This document shows positions 20,961 to 34,400 of a DNA stretch of 64,000 nucleotides, piece after piece (within the stretch, counting starts at the first letter, position 1; the number at the start of each line of letters is the position of its first letter). Origin of the DNA: Blastomussa wellsi (lineage: Eukaryota > Cnidaria > Anthozoa > Scleractinia > Plerogyridae). The stretch is from assembly GCA_947652115.1 (NCBI GenBank), contig OX393567.1, positions 17,559,486-17,623,485 of the forward strand. The letters run 5' to 3'. The translations under genes were made by a program, and so were the position numbers. The notes under the pieces are model-generated. The model was not told where the DNA came from. It worked only from the letters and a program-made list of their open reading frames with translations, and did no database searches.

Positions 20961-21263
20961 TTTGCCTGTCTGGTGACATTGTGCTGTTGCTTTCTTAGAG
21001 TGTGGCCAACCATTTCCATTTCTTTCTTCAAATTTGAGCCAACATCCCCTCTTCCTGTGTTTTGCTTTACTAGAGGTTTTTGTTGTTGTACTTGTTTGAT
21101 AAAACAAATTCTTAACAAATCCTATTTAATGGACTTGTTGTTATAAACGAGTTTAGAAATAGTGTTGCTATTTTTGCTTTTCTGTCTTCCCCGTGTTTAC
21201 TTAGCTCTTATTAAGCGAAGAGGAGATCTGTATGGTAGAATCTTGAGAGATCATGAGTTATGA

Positions 21264-22345
21264 TACAATACAATACAATAGTTAATTGACACTCCCCTGG
21301 TGGGGCTTTTCAGTGACAAAGCGACTAAAAACTAATTAAAATAAGAGAAGCAGTTAACAAAAGCAATATAAACATACCTATTTAAGAATTAATCGTATAA
21401 TGAATATTCTCACTACGTACTATACAATGTGCATATTTTAAGTTAAAAAATTATAATAAAATAAGACACTAGTAAGATACTAAAATACTATCATAACGTG
21501 CTATTTAAAAAGTCAGTAATCAATTTATTTTTCAGATAAAATTTAAAAGTAGAAACCGATTTTGCAGTTTTAAGAGTACTGTCTAGATTGTTCCAAATGT
21601 GCACCATACGGTAGTGGAATGTTCTCTGTCCGGTACTCGACTTCGAGTCACGCGCCCGGTGACCGCAATTCTTGTTGTAAATTGATCGCTGAGGTAATGA
21701 GGAGCTTGACCAGTCATGCATTTAAATGCCATGAGAGCGTAGCGGAAGAACAGCTTTTGTTTAATTGGAAACCAACGTAGATCTCTTAGTGCGGGGGTTA
21801 TATGATCAAATTTCCTGGTACCTGTAATAATGCGCGCGGCAAAGTTCTGTACTGACTAGTCTACAGATATTTTTGTTCGAGGTGTTCGACCACACTGTGG
21901 AACAGACTAGGGCACTTATTACTGTCACCAGTTGGTTACGGTCGAGAACATGTTTAACCCGACTGATTTGTGCGAGGCTTGACATACAAGATGACGTAGT
22001 TTTTAAAACATGGTCGTCAAACGTTAGTTGCGAATCTAGAACAACCCCAAGATCTTTGGCCGAAGATTTAAGAGCGAGATCTTTTCCTAGAAGATATATT
22101 TTAAAGTCGGGGAGTTTGGCAAGTAGTTGTCGGCTTCCAAAGACTACGAGTTTTGTTTTGTCAGGATTTAAAAGTAGAAAATTGTTAAAACACCAATTAC
22201 GTATTAAAAGAAGGTCGCTGTTTAGATCGTTCATAGCAGTCGGACAATCACGCATCTTAAAAGAAATCTGAAGTTTAGTGTCATCTACGTAACATTGCGT
22301 TAAACAGTTTCTAGGAACAGAAGGTAAGTCGTTAAAGTAAGATTC
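21264..22345 (-). pseudogene. 5'-truncated CR1/RTE-like LINE 3' end
   Basis: The minus-strand frame enters at LNDLPSVPRN and contains the reverse-transcriptase catalytic motif YVDDTKL at about 22280. It continues LLLNPDKTKLVVFGSR, KDLGVVLDSQLTFDDH and RLAQ-like sequence. Later fragments in other frames (NFAARIITGTRKFDHI, LRDLRWFPIK, TGQRTFHYRMVHIWN, FKFYLKNKL) show frameshifts. The non-coding 3' end carries an (ATTGT)n-type tail at 21264-21281. The copy is dead and 5'-truncated; the exact clade is uncertain. Confidence 0.8.
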
Positions 22346-24120
22346 TTCCTTATTATGACCACATTCTCGCCCTGTGAGCAGTTAACAAATCACATGCTAT
22401 GATTGGATACCTGAGCACTCGAGGTGGAGCCATCTCATTAGTAATTCATCAAATTAAAACAAAGGAAATGAGAACCATGACCATGGTGTGGAAATCTGAT
22501 CTTAGTTAGCATAGATTATTACAAGCTTATTTCTTTGTTTTTTTCTGTAGTTTTTGTGTCAGTTGAGAAGGTTTATCAAACATTTAGAGACAGTGTTTCA
22601 TCACGTTTCCAATCACCTCAAATTCTTCAAAAATACTCTGCTGTGCATCGTATTTTCAACTCTCTTCTCTGACTCAGTGTTAGGAAATGTGATGAAACAC
22701 TCTCTTGTGTTTGATATACCAGTATTACTTTAAAACTGTAGCAAATTGCAGGAAAACTTCCATTACAGTGCTCAAAATGAGCACGATAATGAGATACTTC
22801 AGATAATGAGATACTTCAGGACAAATTAAAGTAACCAACATGTTAACATGTAAAATAGCTGGGATTTGTCATTAAACTTGCCTCCAACAGCTAGCTAATA
22901 ACCCTTGCTTGCAGTGGAATTCGGGTTCTCTCTACACTTGTTTCTTAGCTTTTCTCAGTGCCTTCGCCATTGTTCCTAAAACTATTGATACCCCAGAGAA
23001 GGCTTTTTCTATACAGTTTCTATATGGATTTGCTCACGAGCGAGATAAATCGTCGTTGTTCCCGTAAACAAACACGGTGACCTATATTTTTTTATTGCAG
23101 AACTTTGGTGCACTAATGATCATCTTTAAGTTAAAAAAGTAAAAAAGAGCAATATCTCTCAGAAAATCGTTACTCGATGATGCCAATTATAGCCTTGGGA
23201 ACAACGACTCGAGGGACGTTTTGAGTCGGTATCGTTTAAATTTATCTGATTTTTCATAAATTATATTTTAAATTTTGTTGTAAGATAAGGCCAATCATAT
23301 GATGGTGACCTACCTTTTTTATGGTATTTTTCGAAACAGTGCTTGGAAGGGAACATTCGTGGAAAGTTTCAAAGAAAATATTGCACAGCTTTCATTTCTG
23401 AGGAATCACCTTACACATGTCAAAGTAAGACTTCATTCGTAACATATTTTTAAGGCCAGATAATGCTGTTTTAAAAACTTCCATACACGATAAAAATTTA
23501 ATTATTTCAAAGCTAACAAGCTTGCGGAGTCGTATGACGTATCTGTTACAAATGTATGCGGCAAAAGTGGCAACTTTTTTCACATTTTCTCGAGTTTCCT
23601 TCAGTTAAAGTCGAGATGGGCATGTTTGCTTCACATGACGCTTATTTTTCACGAAAATTTATAAGACCAAATTTTACTGACGAGGAGGACAAAACAACAA
23701 ACTTGCAAATAACGAAGAAATAGCCTTAACAACCCCCTATGGTTTTTAAGTTTAAAATTTATATAAGGGAAGCGTGTATATGCTGTGAAAAGTTTGGAAA
23801 ATTTCTTCAACGAAATTGAAGAAAATCGTGAAATTCAGATTTCAAAATGTACAGATATGATTACCCTATGGAGCCACCTAAAGTGTTATCGGTCCGATGT
23901 TTTTACTGTGAAGTGTTAAATATGCCAAAATTTCAATGTTGACTGTTATATAGGAAATTACAGTCAAGTGTAGCAATAAAAATTGAAAAGTAAAACTACA
24001 GAAAATAAGTTGTTGATAAAATTTTGCCACTAAACGTGTTGAAAATCACTATTGTTGAAAGCAAGTAAACCACAGAATGAATTTAACAGACTCTGGATGT
24101 TCTGCGCTGCACATTTAAAG
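22346..24120. other. No recognised gene
   Basis: AT-rich sequence with only short, unconvincing ORFs. The segment near 23030-23090 (gagcgagataaatcgtcgtt...cggtgacctata) resembles 61630-61700, so it probably contains an interspersed repeat. Confidence 0.4.
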
Positions 24121-24401
24121 CCAGGACAGGAGCCCATGAGAAGGAGCCTCCATCTCCCATACTGACCATCTGAGTCAACCCTGTCCCGTATCTTTTTATT
24201 TTTAGAAGCATTTCCCACGGTGGTTTTCGCGGGTGTTTTTGTAATGGCCAATCATGTGAGAGCTCACTGTTCTTTCGCGGGTGTTTTTGTAACAGCCAAT
24301 CATGTGAAAGCTGACTGTTCTAAAAACAAAAAGATACGGGACAGGGTTGACTCAAGGGCAAAGTACGAATGGAGGCTCCTTCTCATGGGCTCCTGGTCAG
24401 G
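24121..24401. repeat. Foldback element with internal tandem duplication
   Basis: A 32-bp inverted repeat pairs 24121-24152 (ccaggacaggagcccatgag...) with 24370-24401. A second inverted block (gtatctttttat / aaaaagatacggg, gggttgactc) pairs further in. The centre holds two tandem units of about 50 bp, each containing ttcgcgggtgtttttgtaa and aatcatgtga. Non-coding; a MITE whose centre has duplicated. Confidence 0.75.
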
Positions 24402-25454
24402 GTAATTGCTAAAGATGGGGGTCATCTTTCAAGCAAGACTACAAGTTCTCATCCAATATTTAAAACCATCGTGGCTAAAGTGCTTTCGACGACATAGTTC
24501 TTCCGTCAAAAATTTAGTTCATCGCGTTTTTGAGTGATTTTAGTGATTTCAACTGAAAATTCAAAGCGATATTTAAATTGTAATTAAATTATAAAGTCGT
24601 TAATATTGGCAGATTGCAGCCGCCATAATTAATATTTATTCCATGGGCAGGCGTTGGATATGAGGTGGTAGATATCCAACAAGCGCGAGTGGAATAATTT
24701 TTTGGTTAAAAACGCACAAAAAGTTCAACATTTGAGCTCCGTGGCTTTTCTCGTTGACGCGTGAGCTTACCGTATTTGTCAGAGGAAGAATGACACCTAG
24801 CCCACAATGCAAAGCGTCGTTGTTTTCCAGCGGTAGATCGCAAGATGGCGTATTTGCATAGCATGGTATATTGGCTCACGCAGCTGTTTGAAGAAAGGTT
24901 GTCGGAAGAAAAAGAAGTGCACTCGACAACCCCGAAAGTATTTTTAAAACGGAACTCTTTATTATGCGATAATCGGGATAATTAACGTTGTCGCAAAACT
25001 ATTTACAATGAACGTTTCTGGTGATGCAATTATTAAAATGACTAGCAAAATTAAATCTACGGGAACGAACAAAGCACAAAATTGATCCTAGAATGAATGA
25101 TTTAAAAAGGAGTAACAAAACATAGCGTTTTATGAAACAAAGTTTGGTGTGATCGTACGCGAGTATCAATAAACAAAAAAACTATTTCCTTCTATTTAGA
25201 ATACAAATTCTAAAAAAATTCTGCCATCTTACTTAAAAAGTGCGCATTCCCCGAAAGATATTGTGGGTAATTTTAACTCGGCGCTTCAGGGACGTCTGAG
25301 AAAGTGGCACGAGACACCATGGACAACTGTTTGTTTGCGGTTTTGATGTATTTATCGACTACAATCGAAGGCCGGCTATCACAGAAGGTGTATCTAAAAA
25401 GAAACAAAAGAAAACTATTTTCTAAAAATCTACAATACAAATTCTAAAAAATTT

Positions 25455-26045
25455 ATGGTATCAAACAGCTGCCCAATGACTGGTGAACAAATTATAATAA
25501 TGTTCGTGACATTGAATTTTGATCAGCAAGACAAGAAGCAACCTTTTGCAAAGTTTTAAAAAATTCTGTACATGCAGTTTGGAGCCACCTTAAATAGGCC
25601 ATTTTACAGGTCTGTGAAATGTAACCAGGCCTCTGTATGAAAGCGAGTTTCAGGGTGATCTTGTCATGATAGAGACCAGAAACTATTTAGCATAACAACA
25701 AAATGATTTACATATCAAAAGCAAGAGGGTTTGTATCTATTCAAGGTCACCTTCAGCCTCAATTCCACTCAAAGGCTTGGTAACTAAGCACAGAACTGTA
25801 AAATGGCCTATTTTCGCAAAGTTAAGGTGGCTCTGGGCTGCATTTTTTGAAACTTTGCCAAAATTTGCTTCTTATCTTTCAGATCAAAATTCAGTAATAA
25901 GAAATCTAGGTCACCGAGCTCGTTTTCGAGTTATTGTCAATTAAATCTAAAATTAAATTAGGTTATACTGTTGCCATGGTTACATGTAATGTCAGGAACA
26001 TTATCACAACTTGTTCAGCAGAAATTGGGTGTCTGTTTGAAATTG
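25455..26045. repeat. Large imperfect foldback repeat
   Basis: Left arm segments (gaacaaattataataatgtt, tgaattttgatcagcaag, gtttggagccacctta, aataggccattttacag) recur in reverse complement and opposite order at 25793-26035. The arms have diverged by indels. No ORF supports a protein. A further copy of 'tttggagccacct' is at about 26117, outside the arms. Confidence 0.65.
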
Positions 26046-28490
26046 TTTCATCAATTGAAAAAGATTCGCAGCATTGACCCGTCAATGTTGAGGTACTGAA
26101 AAGTGCAGGGAACAGTTTGGAGCCACCTCAACTTGTGACAGTTTCCTAAAAAGACATGATTTCCAGACAGAATTTTAGCTTCCTTTTCGCTGTTTTCCTC
26201 CAGATTTTTCCCTACATGTTACCGCGGTTAAACGCTAATACTGGAAAGATAAGGTTTAATTTTTACTTTAAAGCTTGATATTTTACCAATTTCCTGTCGA
26301 TTTAGTAAATTTTTTCGGGGCTTTACTAAAAGCCTCCTGCATGACTATTTGAAACCGTCGAAATGCGAACTTATCGACGCCATTGTGAAGGTGATTTGGT
26401 CGGGCGCAGAGAATTTGGAAAGCAAAGACATTCATTTATTTGGAAAAATGAAGAAAAATACCAAAAAATATTTACACTCATGACTATTTTATATTCCCAT
26501 TCATCGCAGATGATATTCCCCAAAAAAGACGTTTGACCGTGATGGACAGCTTTTTGCCTAGTTCCTAAACCTCTTCACGCGGTCACCGAAAAGGCCTGGA
26601 AAAAGCCCTACAGACGCCCTACAGCAACGATCTGATTTTGATTTTCAAATTCCTCGAGCTTCAAATTGATTTATCGTGAAAAAGGAGTGAAGCTGCTTCA
26701 TGTAAGGTAAGTAGATACTGCTTTTCTCACAACAACTGGGAAATACTAGCACGAGGGGTGTGCATATGGGGTGCGTTTGATTTGTGATAAAAATAAACTT
26801 AAAACTATTCCTTTTATTGGAAAATAAATAAAACAAACATTCTGACGTACATGACCGGGTTTCACTTTATATAAAATTTCCAATAGGTAACAAAACTTCT
26901 GTTTTGTCTTCAGTTTGCGAAGAGAATAATATATAAATTCATTCTATGTGGTGTTTAAACTGCGAAACAGGGATTACTATTTTCCTGCGAAGTGTGATTA
27001 ATTCTGCCTCACATACTTTGTAGTCTGCAGTGCCTCTTGAATCTCATGGAGACGGAATATATTAGACTCTTACAGGCGTGCTGTCGGAAAGTTTGCGACA
27101 TCATCTGCAGAGAGTTATTGAAGTTTACTATTAAACTTTCCTTGCGTAATAAAAACACCGCCATGCGCCAAAACTGCAACGTTTGTTCAGGGTGTTCTCT
27201 TCACCTAGCATCATCAGAAGTTAATAAACCGCAAGCCACACTCTGTACACACAGCTGAACGACGCCTTTTTACGTAAATTATCCCGCATTGTTTGCTAAT
27301 GTTTGGCGTAATTTGCCCGTTGTGTTTCACTATTCATTTGAGCGAGTTAAAATCTTTTATTATTAATTTTAAATTACCCCACTGATCGAGCTCTCTTTAG
27401 AAACGGGCTATAAGCTGATCTTTCCGAGCCTTGAAAACACGAATGAAAGAATCGGCGCTGATTTATCAGCTGATTTATCAGGGCGGGGAAATTCTGTTGA
27501 TCCTCGAAAGTTAATGAAACATTACATGTAGAGTTTAGATGAAGAGATATAAAATTGGCTTAATTTCTTCGAAATTTTATCGAAATCAGTGTTCTTGGCA
27601 GTTACATTTAAAGCGAGAGAAAGAATACGTGTATAATTTATCTTGAAGCGAGCAAATCGGGACATCATTAATAAATATTAACATTTTCCTTAATTTTGGA
27701 ATGCATATCATAGTTAATTTCTGATTTTTGTCAGCTTCCATCTGGTTTTCGAAGGCTACTTAGGCTTCTGTAATGCCATATTTTCGTCGTTATTGCATAT
27801 CAGTTTAAAGAGCGACTGCCATGATATATTTACATTACAAGGAGAAAATTTAGTTCCCTTATTAGCGAATAAGCTCAAATGAAAAGACCAAAAAACAAAT
27901 GAGTCTCTGTTGAGCGAATGAAAAGAGTAATTAACCTCGCGTTGGATGGTTTTTAAAGATGGCTTTGTTTGGTATGTTAATGCTACACCGAAATCAAACT
28001 CTGATCAAGTCTTTAAAATATAGTAATGATTTATATCGTTTTGTTGGCTGTTTACTGAAGTAATGAAAATCTATTTATAGTCAGCTCATGCTCATATGAG
28101 ATATTAGGAACCAGGTTGTTTTCATTTATGGTGTTACGTGTTCGGTTGAAAGCCCTTTTAAGTTGACGAAGAAATTGGGCTTTACATAAAGGATCAATTT
28201 CAAGTGGTTAGGCTGAGATTTCGGCGACGATTGTGGATTAAAAGGATTTTGAATTGTGTGTTTATTGCAACCTGTTCTTTTGTTTTTCTTGGCAGATAAC
28301 GTGGAATGAGTGAGGAAACATTGTTGTTACCTGCCGATCAAGTCGATCGCTGCAGTGCTTTGTTGAGATTCGGTAGAGAGGCCCAAACTAAAACCCCATC
28401 AAATGCAAAATTGTGTGATTTCTGGAGCGACTTTTAATTTGTTTGTTGTTGATCCTCAACAAACGCACGAGGCAAGGGATAAAAGCCTGC
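26046..28490. other. No recognised gene
   Basis: AT-rich DNA with scattered short ORFs (for example near 26645 and 27037) that show no domain, no coding-like composition and no supporting splice structure. It could be upstream regulatory DNA of the homeobox gene that begins at 29872, but nothing in the sequence proves this. Confidence 0.4.
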
Positions 28491-28502
28491 ATTGATAATT
28501 AT

Positions 28503-28504
28503 AG

Positions 28505-28550
<46 letters not shown>

Positions 28551-28750
28551 TATGACAACATCATTTTGTTTTATCAACTAGGTTGATAATGTGAATTGGC
28601 CACCGTAAAGAGATTCAAGAGCTGACGTTTCGAGCGTTAGCCCTTCGTCGGAGCGAATCCGACGAAGGACTAACGCTCGAAACGTCAGCTCTTGAATCTC
28701 TTTACGGTGGCCAATTCACATTATCAACCTAGGTGATAAAACAAAATTAT
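28503..28750. mobile_element. Minimal Penelope-like inverted-repeat copy, 12-bp TSD
   Basis: It starts AGAGGGGGTAAGTTTC and contains 'aactaggttgataatgtgaa...cgagcgttagcccttcgtcgg' followed at once by the same segment in reverse complement. It is flanked by identical ATTGATAATTAT at 28491-28502 and 28751-28762. The same module flanks a GIY-YIG remnant at 56.6-57.3 kb, which identifies it as the terminal (pLTR-like) unit of a Penelope-like retroelement. No coding sequence remains. Confidence 0.75.
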
Positions 28751-29871
28751 ATTGATAATTATAACCGATCAGTTTGTATGATCGTGCACAGTTTCTTTCA
28801 GTATTGCAGGCGAACATTCATAAAGGGTAACTGTAGTTTTAATGTTGAACGTTAGGTTAAAAAGGAATCTTTTCACGGTGAGTTCAAATTTTATACCGAG
28901 ATGTGAATAAAGATTATCAAAGAGGACAAAAAAAACGAGATGTTAGACTGAAGAGTTTTCTTTTGAGAATTAAAATTTGATGAGCTGTATGTAAAAGATC
29001 AACTTGATGAAACATTAGTAAACTGTCCGTCGCCAAATCACAATTATTTAGTTTGAGTGCAGGGATTTCTTTGAAAGTAAATAAATTGTTGTTCCTTTTT
29101 GGCTTAGAAAATGAGAAAAATTGTAATCGGCCATCTAAAGTTTTCAGGAAATCACCGTTTAAAATTGTGCATTATGTTTTCTACATTAATCAAAGTCATC
29201 TTGTGGAAATATGCTTCATACTTTAATATCATTTTTATCTTGCAAAATGAATTAACTGCATCTATTACTAACCGTGACCACTTAAAAAATATATATGTAT
29301 TGGTAAATACAATGTGTAAAGTATTAAATAAGAATGCGCAAAGTTTATTTATGGCTAGTGTCTTTTATACAAATGTAGCAGTTGGCAAAAATATTTTCAT
29401 GTACATGAACACACGCAGTTCTGATCAAGCTTATATTATCCCGAATTAATTTCTAAGATAAAGATTATTTTGCTTTTGCTGTAGCATATTTTGTATAGGC
29501 AGAATTTTCGAAGACTTTGGAGTGTTAATAATATATTAAAGAATTTAACTATAATTCGAACTTTAACGAAAAAAAGCCAATCAAATGCAGTTGGTTTTCT
29601 CCATCTTACTTCCATGGCAACATAATGCCAGGTTCTGCAGCTCTCGAGATCATTTTTTGTGTCTTTTAATCTTTTAACAAAAGAGAGGTATGAAGCTTTT
29701 GACACGCTTTGTCGGTATTGGTTGACGGGTGGCTTGCGCAACAGCCTCAATTAAGAGCTGCGGGCATTCAACACACAATTGGACAGCTTTGTAAACTCGG
29801 CCTCTATATTTGTAGCGAATTTGGTGGTTAATTTAGTTCTTCGAAACGTGCCTCAAACGCAACATCGTAAC

Positions 29872-31428
29872 ATGGACCTACTGCGACACCAGTATCATCT
29901 ATACTCGCATCATCATCCTTATCGCCTGGCAGGCATGAGATATGGAGCGGTATCACCTTATCAAGTACTGACCGTCCCTCATTGCACCTGCGAGTGTTAC
30001 TGCGAGAGGAATCGAATGCAGTTTGGCGAGGGTGAAACTCGAAACTTACCTCACTCCGACATAGAAAGAAGACAAAGAGATATGGATGATCTTAAGAACG
30101 GTATGTTTCAAGCTCATGTCTATAAAGTCTTTACTTTACTTAACATTGCCAGCGAATAAGCAATATAAATGTTGACAAACCCCTCATGAACAAGTTTTTT
30201 AACGTGGGTTTTCAAGCTTGACACATCCGGTTTCTCAATACACAGTCTTTAACACGATTTAATCGCTGATTACTGCGTTTATCAGGTCTATTTTCTGCCT
30301 AGTATTGGCCCTCATTTGTACTGCCTGTTTGTGTGGTTTTGTGATTAAGTTGAGAAGAAGAACAGCTAATACAGAACCTTGTCGGTCAGTGTATAAAATT
30401 TAGCTTAGTAAAAACAATGTTTAAAAGAACAGTCTCCCATGAAGTTAAGAAAGTACTTTTTGCTTAGGATGTCTCCTTTCTTTATATTGAGTAGCTAACG
30501 TAGTAGAATCGAATCACAGTATTGGCTTTTTGGAGAAACTTGCTTTCTGGCAGAGAAAAAATATCCGGTCCTCTTCATGCTTCGATTAAATCCAGCACCA
30601 ATTTTTATCAGCGAAAATTTAAGTACCAGTTGTCTTGAAAGCAAAGAACAGCTGCCTTTTCCTGCAAAAGTTAATCTTTTCCTCTTCGATAAAGTTTTGT
30701 TTCGGAAATCTTTCTATTTTTAAAGACAATGGTTCTTTAACTTTGATAATGAACTCAGATTTCTGATCTTACTCGAGTGTTTTTGTATAATCCCAATTCC
30801 GGGCTCATAAGCGGCTAATTTCAGACAAATTTAATAGGAAATTATTTTTCTTTTCTCCCTTGAATGCAAGAAAAGATTTACGCTTTTAAATGCACCTTTG
30901 AGCTATTACACAACTTTTGCTGTTATTGATAACCATTCAATTTCGCACTGATATGAAATTTGATTCATATATTGGTTTTCAAGGTACGTGTACAGAAATG
31001 TATCGACGTTTCCTGGTGTTTCAACATTTGCTACAATAAACTTTCTATATTTCCTTTCATGCCAAAAATCATAACCATCCATGAAATAGTTTGTCTAGGT
31101 AGATTATTCTGTCTTCCTGATTTCCAGAAATAAACTATATTGGTCCGTTATTGGTTATGCTAATTAATTCTCATTAACCTATCTAAAATCCATAAAATCC
31201 TCAAGAAATGCATGCAATATTTCAATTACTTAGCTTATTTGTCGCTAATAGTTTCACCCCATAGCGTTCTCCTTCAAACACTACAATTTTTAAGACGTTG
31301 TTTTGAATTGTAAACCAAAAAATTCTAGCTTTCGTTTAGCGTTTATATTTTGTTGTGTTAGTGAACGCAGTGGCGTTGAAGTCGACTCGTACTATAAGCA
31401 CCACAAACTACGACATGCTTTTGGATAG

Positions 31429-31473
<45 letters not shown>

Positions 31474-34400
31474 GTATAACAATATAATTTGGTTTTATCA
31501 ACTGGGTTGATAATGTGAATTGGCCACCGTAAAGAGATTCAAGAGCTGACGTTTCGAGCGTTAGCCCTTCGTCGGATTCGCTCCGACGAAGGGCTAACGC
31601 TCGAAGCGTCAGCTCTTGAATCTCTTTACGGTGGCCAATTCACATTACCAACCCAGTTGATAAAACCAAATTATATTGTACTACATGCTTTTGACTGGCA
31701 AAAGTATCAAATAATTGATGCATTTATTTAAATTTGATTTTCTGGCTGGGACGCGAGGCAAAAGAAGCGAGCGGATCGAACAGAAATCCTTTATTCCATA
31801 TGTCACTCTCATACAGATCGATTTCGACATAAAATTCAACGTAATCAACTTCCAAATGATACCTTGTCGCACCATCTTTGTACAGCTGCCAGGTTGGGAA
31901 AACATGAAGCCCGCGCGACCATCACCTCGGTTTTGAAGAATACACAAAAACGGAGTCTTTATATCAACCTTGGTTCAAAAACTCACATAATCCAAGTATT
32001 TCTTAATTTGCCTCATTATCGCTATAAATGCGGCCAGCGGTATTTAAAGATGTCTCCTTCTATAAATTTCCACTAAGTAGGTTCATGATTGTATACTGAA
32101 ATGATCGTCGCAACTGAATTGGTCATTTGTAGCGAGGATCTAAGGATCGAGGATCTAGTTGCCGTGAAAAAGAATTCCAGTTTGAGTGGTAATTTTTAGA
32201 TAAATTGCTATCCGGTTTTTCTCTTTTAGTGTTTAGGTTGTCAGGTTTAAAACCGTGTTTTCACACAGCCACTGGATGGTCTCAGCGCTCTGCAAAGTTG
32301 AAAAAAAAAGAAAACGAGAAAATATAAAAACTCATCCTGCTGAAAGGCTAATCAAGTTTTCGGACATCGTACAAATGTTTTTCATAGCTGGATTGTCATT
32401 TAGCTTAAGAGATTTTTAACTATATATAGTTCAGTTTAATTTACTTATCTCAAACTGTTTTTTCCAATGATATTTATTGATCAAAGCTATCGATATCGTT
32501 AAAGTCGTATCATTTTAATTTGGAGCGAGATATTTTACGTCAATCAAGATTTCAGCCAACCAAAACTTTCATATTTATTTATTTATCTTTCTCGCTTTGG
32601 CTCTTAACTTCTTAGCGCAAAAAAATGAAGTCGCAAAAAAATAAAAATAGACAGATTCAGAGCTCATTTGATTCTTCAGCTCTTTTCCTAATCATTTTAA
32701 ATCGACTAATTAAATAAAAGAAGACCTAGATGTTTTTCTAATAATTGGCGATATTTTCCTGTGCGCCGTCCAATAAATGAACAAAGGCTATAGGACCTAT
32801 AGTCGCGATTTGGACAGATTCCTCTATGATATGTTTAATGTCATAATTTTATCGTGACACTTCCAGAGAATGTGTTTTAACACCTTGAATACAGTATTAA
32901 CACATATGCACAGGTGACGGTGAATGTAGCTTTTCTGTTGAGCTGTGTAAACTAGAGATGTCTAAACATGTAAATAACGCCTAGCGCTCGTTAAACAGCA
33001 CTTCTGGGAGGAGCTATATTCACAAACCAGCGTTCACAAACAGTTTGACAGCTCGTATAGCCTCATTTCGAAGAACATTCGCTGATTCGCTCTCAAGTTT
33101 AGCTTTGGTCTATCCTGCGATCAGCCATTCTTTTTTCACGGCTGGAGGAAAACTCGAAGAACGTCTGATCGTTGGTTAGGTTTGAGAATAAAAGGCGGCA
33201 ATAAGTAAAACGAAGTTTCATTTCTGTCTTGTGTTTCACCGCCGGCTAACTTAAAGCAATAAACGAAATATTCACCCTTTAGCCAGGGAAACCAAGTCCT
33301 CTCCAGCTTTATTCAAAAAAGTTCACAGAAATAGTTTTATTTTAATAAATAGGCAGCATTTTTTCGAAACTAGGGTTTCATACTCAGATTTGCAGACGTT
33401 AGGACTACCTTGTACAGCTCGAGTACCGCATGGAAGTGCTGCCAAAAGCGTTCATTTGAATGGTCATACTTAGGGATTCATATAGACTGTTCACAGCCGC
33501 TCTATTTTTTCAACGCAAAAGAACGCGCGCGAACAAAAAATACAGTGAACGAAGCGCTAGGGGGCGGGGGCGGTGAGCGAGCGCCCCACGTTTTGCGCCG
33601 AGTCCAGTGCGGCGTGTGAACAGTCTAGGATTCATCCACAGACTTAACTTGAACTGTAAAAATGCTGCAAGAATCATCTTTCAGAGTATAATAAACAGTA
33701 TTACATGAAAGCACTGTTAGATACCATTAGTTTTGATAACAAGTCACACAGTGAGCTTTCATCCTCAGATTTATTAGAGAGTTTTAGCAACGACGACGGC
33801 GACGACAACGAAAACGTCATTTAAAATATAACTTCTCGTTTCTGTAACGCTTTTCGACGCTTTGAATTGGCAATTATTGAAATCAGTTTGACTTGGAAAA
33901 TGTTGACGAACTGTCCAGGAACTAAATTACTATGAACGGCGTTAAAGTAAGGAAAAAAGAAAGAAAACTTCGGTGCCATGCGTTCACGTTCTCGAGAAAC
34001 AAACAATTTAGTCATTTCACGTTGTTGTTTTGCAGATGACCGCACAGAAATGTACAAAACTATAAAACGCACGTGCAGAGTGATTGTTTTTGCTCATTAA
34101 ACTTATTTGTTTTGTGGCGTGCTCGTTGCCGTTGCCGTCCTAGTTGCTAAAACTCCCCAATTATTCGACCTGAAATCGCGCGCAAATTCAACTCTTAGCC
34201 CTGGCCGCTGTATGGAATTATTGATAATCACACGCACTTTTTCCCAGCTTCTAGACTGCGAGCAGTCTCTATTTTGCTCCAAAATCCGTAGCGAAAGCGA
34301 AAATTTGCGAGTGCTATTTTCGAGGGGCGAGCGGCAGATCCGCGAACCGCAAGTGTCGTGGGCCCCCACGCAAATTTTCGCTTTCGCTACGGATTTCACC

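Noticed and set aside
28503..31674. CRISPR-like or tandem array from repeated 'gacgtttcgagcgttag' units
   Set aside because: The units are inverted pairs with target duplications at separate sites, not evenly spaced direct repeats.
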